Assembly (NCBI GenBank): GCA_964461135.1
Contig: CAYWTB010000088.1
Location: 1-18,775 of the forward strand
Origin: RQOF01 sp964461135
GTDB lineage: Bacteria > Calditrichota > Calditrichia > RBG-13-44-9
DNA length: 18,775 nt
Direction of reading: 5' to 3'
A program made the position numbers and the translations under genes. Numbering within the stretch: position 1 is the first letter of the stretch; every line of letters begins with the position of its first letter. Under the pieces are notes generated by a model. The model saw nothing but the letters and a program-made list of their open reading frames with translations, searched no databases and had not been told where the DNA came from. This document shows positions 14,913 to 18,775 of the stretch, in pieces.

Positions 14913-15791
14913 TTATTTGATCAGCAGCATCTTACGGATTGCCTGATGATCACCGGTGGTTAGCTGATAAAAATAGATCCCGCTGGGAACATTGCTGGCA
15001 TCCCACTGAACCTCATGCCATCCGGTCGCTAAATTTTCATTTAACAGGGTCGCGATATCCCGACCGAGAATGTCATATATTTTAAGGGAGACTAATTCAG
15101 TTTTTGGAATTTGAAATTCGATATTTGTGAAAGGATTAAATGGATTGGGGTAATTTTGTAATAAAATTAGGTTCTCTACCAGATTATATTTTTCCTGCCG
15201 AATCCCAACCGGGCTGGCAGCCATCAGACTCAAACCATCGTAATATCCATCGTTGTTTGAGCCGTTTCTTCGGGTGCTGATTAATCTTATGCGGATATAT
15301 CTTGTTTGTGGTGGGGCAATAGTGGTATCGGTAATTGGAACCCATTCAGTGGTATTGGAATAGTCTCCTGAATCGAAGGAGTCTATTTCGGTGATTTTTA
15401 ATGAATCAAGAAATTGAAGTATGATCCGGGATTGATCCGCAGGAGATTGCGAATAAGCCCTAACATATCCCTCAAAAATGAATTGCTGAGTGCTATCATC
15501 AATGGTGTATTTATAATTTGAAACATCTACATCCTGTTGTAACTCTGCCACAGCGGCGACTCCCGGGAAAAAATAAGCGAGGCCTTCATAGGGCTCGGGG
15601 CCGGCAGTTCGTTGAGTCCAGTTGTTTCCGAGAACTTCTGTCCAGTGGGGAATTTCTCCATTAATGAGGGTATCCTCACATCCGGGATTAAAAATCAAAT
15701 TTTGAGACTTTGACGAAAAAATACCGAAAAACAGAATAAGGACAAAAATTGTAAAGCAGGATTTTTTTCTGAACACCTTTATAAATTTCAT
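14913..15791 (-). CDS. Small T9SS-exported jelly-roll (carbohydrate-binding-like) protein
   Basis: This is an exported protein of 292 residues. I place the start at the ATG at 15791, because GGGGAG lies 6 bases upstream. A TTG two codons earlier would touch that site directly. The signal peptide ends near FSSKSQN (about residue 30). Residues ~31-188 begin LIFNPGCEDTLINGEIPHW and contain YFFPGVAAVAELQQDVDVS, FEGYVRAY and TRYIRIRLISTRRNGSNNDG before YYDGLSL. This resembles galactose-binding-like beta-sandwich domains that bind sugars or other surface ligands; the exact family is not certain. Residues ~204-292 are a T9SS type A sorting domain (LLQNYPNPFNPFTNIEF to IRKMLLIK). No catalytic motif was found. 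It lies 34 bases downstream of the beta-helix gene and 37 upstream of the propeller gene, so the three are probably one operon. Confidence 0.85.
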   Translation of the reverse strand: MKFIKVFRKKSCFTIFVLILFFGIFSSKSQNLIFNPGCEDTLINGEIPHWTEVLGNNWTQRTAGPEPYEGLAYFFPGVAAVAELQQDVDVSNYKYTIDDSTQQFIFEGYVRAYSQSPADQSRIILQFLDSLKITEIDSFDSGDYSNTTEWVPITDTTIAPPQTRYIRIRLISTRRNGSNNDGYYDGLSLMAASPVGIRQEKYNLVENLILLQNYPNPFNPFTNIEFQIPKTELVSLKIYDILGRDIATLLNENLATGWHEVQWDASNVPSGIYFYQLTTGDHQAIRKMLLIK

Positions 15792-15825
15792 GATCAACTC
15801 CCCATAATTTGTTTAAATATCAAAA

Positions 15826-18207
15826 TCATCTCACTAAAAGCATTTTCTTCACTTCGCTATAGTTGTCAGCAGTAAGCTTATAGAAATATAAGCCAGTCGG
15901 ATACTCTGAAGCATTCCACTCGTACTGATAAGAACCAGACAGCAAAGAAGCAGAAAGCAGGGTGGCCACTTCTTCACCCAGCACATTGTAAATTTTCAGA
16001 ATGACATATTCATTTTTTGGAATTCGGAATTCGATATTAGTGCTTGAATTAAAGGGATTGGGATAATTTTGATGTAGGAAGAATTGGTCGGGTATCTGGT
16101 CTCCTATTCCCCAAATTCCCACCGGTATGGCCAGAGGTGATTCATAGGCTCCCATATCCGGCATGGATCCGGCGGGATTAGGCCGTGGATTCCCTTCCAG
16201 GTCGTTGTTTGGCGTAAGATACCAGATACCGGATATCTCCAGTGAATCAATCCCGGCACCAATACAGGGACTGCTGTCCTGGAGGTGATAATCTTCCCTC
16301 GCCGGATGAACAAACAGCGGCTCTGCATCCATATTCCCCTCTCCCCAATGAAAGATCGAGAGAGTATCTACCTCTATCGAATCCTGTCCATGGTGAATGT
16401 TGCAATTATTAATGGTGAGTGAAGAAATGCGGCTGTCTGTTGTGGTAATGCTAATTTGTTGATCTGTATTATCCCAGAATATACTATTCATCACGGTGGC
16501 AATACCACCAAGCCGAATAGACAGACCACCACCAAATCCTGAGGCGTTTTTTATAAAAGTGCAATTATAAAAATCGACCTGTGCCTCCTGTGCCACAGCC
16601 GCACCACCACCCGTAGAAGAGCCTCCGCCAACTGAGGCATGATTTGAGCTGAAGAGACAATTGATAAACTGGCCTCGGCAATTAACGATTAAAAAAGGTC
16701 CTGCAGCCCATCTAAAAGCATCATTCCCGGTAAAAATAGAATTAGAAACAATAAAATTATGAATACTTCCCATAATTCTGAAACTGGCAGCATGGTCGGC
16801 ACTATTGGAAGCAAATATACAATTGTCCACCAGTAGATTTATTAGGGAAGAATCGGAATTAACCTGATTAATGGTTACCCCCCCAACCAAATTAGGGGTA
16901 TAATTCAGTTCGAAGCGACTATGGGTCAATTCAACCAGATAGGGTTGAATAAATTCGGTAGTATCAGCGCTATATTGGATAGCAGCGCCAGCATTATACG
17001 CTATATTCTGTACAAAATCACAACTATCAATTGATAGCATGGAATTTTCAACATGCATTCCGGCAGCGTCATTTGCTGTATTTCTCGTAAAATTGCATTG
17101 GTTAAATTGTACCTGGCTGAATACACAATAATATCCGCCACCGAATACCGCAGTGTTCCCAATAAAATCACAGTTATTGATTTCCGCTATAGCATGGTCA
17201 TTGTGCACAGCACCGCTGCCCCAACCGGAGGTGTCATTGGCAAATGTACAGTTGTTCAGGAAAAGCGCAGCAAAATCTCCTGCGACACCACCACCCCAAA
17301 CTTCAGCCCTGTTGCCGGATATAATACAGTCTGTGGCATGCAACTGTCCACCGGCTGCTCCGATTCCGCCACCCCACTGGGCAGTATTATTTGAGACTGT
17401 AACACCGGTGCAGACAACCACAGCTGGTTCGCCCAAAATAATACCGCCACCATGATTGTCAGCCTTGTTATTTGATATCTGATCGTTTGCAAAAGTGGGT
17501 GATGAAATACTGCCTATTGAAATAGCTCCCCCGCGGACAGAATGATTGTTCGAAAAAATATTATTACTAAAAAAAGGATTAGATTCGTGCATTTGAATTG
17601 CACCGCCTTCGGATCTGGCAAAATTGTGTGAAAAAGTATTGCCTTTTATTTTTATATCCGACCAGGCAAGATGAATCGCACCACCTGAAGGCGATTCATA
17701 TAAACCTCCTGCGATGTTGTGGCTTATCATACAATTGGAAATACGGATTTTGTCGAAATTGATGACACAAACGGCACCTCCCGCATTTGTATACCAGACA
17801 TTCCCGACTGCTTTACCAAATTGTAATTTACAATAGCTGATGAGTGAGGAATCATTGTCCGTTGGCGTGTCAATAAATCTGATGCCATTCCATCCTCCCA
17901 GAGAGGTGTCAGGATTACTAAAACCGATGGTATCGTTCACCGTGAAAAATATAGTGTCGGTTTCGGTTCCAATGGCCAGTAACCTGCCCTGGACATTCAG
18001 GGCATAATGTCCCTGGAACTCAACCACTACCCCGGCATCAATCAGCAGGGTGGAATCGTTGGGGATAAGAATATTTCCGTCAATATAATAGGGAGAATTT
18101 GCCAGTGGCCATATGCCACTTACATTTCCGGGAGCGATATGGGTCTGTGTAAACAGAATGGCGGGAAACATGAAGATTATGGTTGTTAAAAACAACATGC
18201 GTCTCAT
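15826..18207 (-). CDS. T9SS-exported right-handed parallel beta-helix protein
   Basis: This is a 793-residue exported surface protein. The ATG at 18207 has AAAGGAGG 6 bases upstream, with a signal peptide to about residue 20. The N-terminal cap (SGIWPLANSPYYIDGNILIP, ...VVVEFQGHYALNVQGRLLAIG) is typical of secreted beta-helix proteins. From about residue 120 to 620 runs a long array of short turns, with recurring GGAI/GGGI and N-N-x-A-x-x-GGG units (ISNCMISHNIAGG, ISNNKADNHGGGI, VSNNTAQWGGGI). This builds a right-handed parallel beta-helix. The tail NPAGSMPDMGAYE is the motif seen in choice-of-anchor Q domains. The last ~80 residues are the T9SS sorting domain (LHQNYPNPFNSSTNIEF to VKKMLLVR). 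No pectate-lyase catalytic residues were identified, so an adhesin-like or glycan-binding role is as likely as an enzyme. It is the first gene of the three-gene cargo operon. Confidence 0.93.
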   Translation of the reverse strand: MRRMLFLTTIIFMFPAILFTQTHIAPGNVSGIWPLANSPYYIDGNILIPNDSTLLIDAGVVVEFQGHYALNVQGRLLAIGTETDTIFFTVNDTIGFSNPDTSLGGWNGIRFIDTPTDNDSSLISYCKLQFGKAVGNVWYTNAGGAVCVINFDKIRISNCMISHNIAGGLYESPSGGAIHLAWSDIKIKGNTFSHNFARSEGGAIQMHESNPFFSNNIFSNNHSVRGGAISIGSISSPTFANDQISNNKADNHGGGIILGEPAVVVCTGVTVSNNTAQWGGGIGAAGGQLHATDCIISGNRAEVWGGGVAGDFAALFLNNCTFANDTSGWGSGAVHNDHAIAEINNCDFIGNTAVFGGGYYCVFSQVQFNQCNFTRNTANDAAGMHVENSMLSIDSCDFVQNIAYNAGAAIQYSADTTEFIQPYLVELTHSRFELNYTPNLVGGVTINQVNSDSSLINLLVDNCIFASNSADHAASFRIMGSIHNFIVSNSIFTGNDAFRWAAGPFLIVNCRGQFINCLFSSNHASVGGGSSTGGGAAVAQEAQVDFYNCTFIKNASGFGGGLSIRLGGIATVMNSIFWDNTDQQISITTTDSRISSLTINNCNIHHGQDSIEVDTLSIFHWGEGNMDAEPLFVHPAREDYHLQDSSPCIGAGIDSLEISGIWYLTPNNDLEGNPRPNPAGSMPDMGAYESPLAIPVGIWGIGDQIPDQFFLHQNYPNPFNSSTNIEFRIPKNEYVILKIYNVLGEEVATLLSASLLSGSYQYEWNASEYPTGLYFYKLTADNYSEVKKMLLVR

Positions 18208-18477
18208 TTGAAACCTCCTTTGCCGGTTTCCGAATAGAATTCTAAATTGATAATTCTACTTCAGCAATAATATTTCCAGAAGCCTTTATCCGAAAAGATA
18301 AAATATGTACAAGAACAGAGTTGACTGGAGTAGCGGGGTATGCGGTGAATCAGCCAGGCTTTTCAGGCGTAAGAGGAATAATTCACGAACCGGGAGGATA
18401 CAATTTCTGAAATGGCCTGGCATACGGTCGATTGTTCCCGGGCTTAGGAAAATTTCTAATTTTTTCACATGCTATGA
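18208..18477 (-). other. About 260-base leader of the surface-protein operon
   Basis: This is the untranslated region between the promoter at 18478 and the beta-helix start. It contains the exact 7-bp inverted pair GCCAGGC (18353-18359) and GCCTGGC (18415-18421), enclosing most of a GC-richer middle. No gene or named riboswitch was recognised. A 60-codon minus-strand frame inside it has no ribosome binding site and looks non-coding. Confidence 0.5.
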
Positions 18478-18506
18478 ATTTTACGAAATACCCTGGGATT
18501 TGTCAA
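18478..18506 (-). promoter_or_regulatory. Promoter of the surface-protein operon
   Basis: Minus strand TTGACA (18501-18506), 17 bases, TAAAAT (18478-18483): full -35 and five of six -10 bases match the housekeeping consensus. It would start transcription near 18470, about 260 bases before the beta-helix gene. Confidence 0.65.
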
Positions 18507-18656
18507 GAAAACTTAAACTATTCTGAAATAAAAGAGAGGATTATACCCGAAATAGTCAATATGATTCATTAAATTATATGATTATTGCTTTTAATCCGAA
18601 AAAACGGATCCTAAATAATTGATTTTTAATAAATATTGCACAATAATTAATTGAAT

Positions 18657-18682
18657 GTCATTGTCCCTCCCGGGACAATGAC
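18657..18682. terminator. Perfect 11-bp hairpin, terminator-like
   Basis: GTCATTGTCCC and GGGACAATGAC face each other across a 4-base loop. Read on the plus strand it is followed by GCCCCUUUAG, on the minus strand by AUUCAAUUAAUU. A second small palindrome, TTAGTTCCGGAGCTAA, follows at 18690-18705. It may end a gene lying beyond the right edge. Confidence 0.5.
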
Positions 18683-18721
18683 GCCCCTTTAGTTCCGGAG
18701 CTAAGGCAACAATCATATTAA

Positions 18722-18774
18722 ATCTAGATTTCTATAGTAATAATAGGAGAAGGTGCCCCAAGTTTTTAAATTAC
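18722..18774. repeat. Right arm of the 53-bp terminal inverted repeat
   Basis: This is the exact reverse complement of bases 1-53. One further base (18775) lies outside it. The inner flank differs from that of the left arm from the first base on. Confidence 0.95.
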
Positions 18775-18775
18775 A

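Noticed and set aside
18286..18468. A 60-codon minus-strand frame in the leader of the surface operon
   Set aside because: No ribosome binding site, no recognisable domain, and the composition does not look coding.
1..18775. The whole window as a composite transposon or phage island bounded by the inverted repeats
   Set aside because: No transposase, integrase, phage or plasmid gene is present, and the cargo looks like ordinary envelope genes of one lineage with shared sorting tails and consistent promoter style.

Overview
The window looks like a piece of a free-living bacterium from the FCB side of the tree (Ignavibacteria, Calditrichota, KSB1, Marinimicrobia and relatives). The evidence is five secreted proteins ending in the same type A type IX secretion (T9SS) sorting domain, each with the signature QNYPNPFNP, plus a TPR/PD40 protein of a kind I associate with those candidate phyla. 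Most genes have clear AGGAG-type ribosome binding sites. The best promoters are TTGACA/TATAAT-like. Both traits argue against classical Bacteroidota, but the exact phylum cannot be fixed from this window. All eight intact genes lie on the minus strand, so transcription runs from high to low coordinates.

Region by region, in transcription order (right to left). At 18722-18774 sits one arm of a 53-bp inverted repeat, and the other arm is at 1-53, exactly at the two window ends. A TTGACA-N17-TAAAAT promoter and a ~260-nt leader precede a three-gene set of exported surface proteins: a parallel beta-helix protein (15826-18207), a small jelly-roll-like protein (14913-15791) and a 14-repeat double beta-propeller (12779-14875). 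An ~0.8 kb AT-rich non-coding stretch follows, dotted with CAGGAT-type repeats in both orientations. Next come a promoter and long leader for a TPR lipoprotein (10163-11617), closed by a strong intrinsic terminator. A decayed sorting-domain fragment (9802-10029) precedes two tandem T9SS-targeted cysteine peptidases of different families (C39-like 8593-9756; C1 papain-like with a lectin-like domain 6864-8492).

An ~1 kb gap (5847-6863) holds a terminator and then a near-perfect consensus promoter with no ORF behind it, a candidate non-coding RNA or a very long leader. A two-component system follows: a histidine kinase with an unusually large TPR-containing extracytoplasmic region (3702-5846) and an OmpR/PhoB-type regulator (3009-3695). 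Then comes a secreted TPR plus PD40 (TolB-like) protein (779-2905). The left edge carries a broken alpha/beta hydrolase gene (58-712).

Functionally the window is an envelope and cell-surface neighbourhood: exported adhesion or ligand-binding scaffolds, two exported peptidases, two periplasmic or lipid-anchored TPR proteins, and a membrane sensor system that could monitor the envelope. That coupling is inferred from adjacency only. I see no transposase, phage gene, CRISPR array, tRNA or rRNA.
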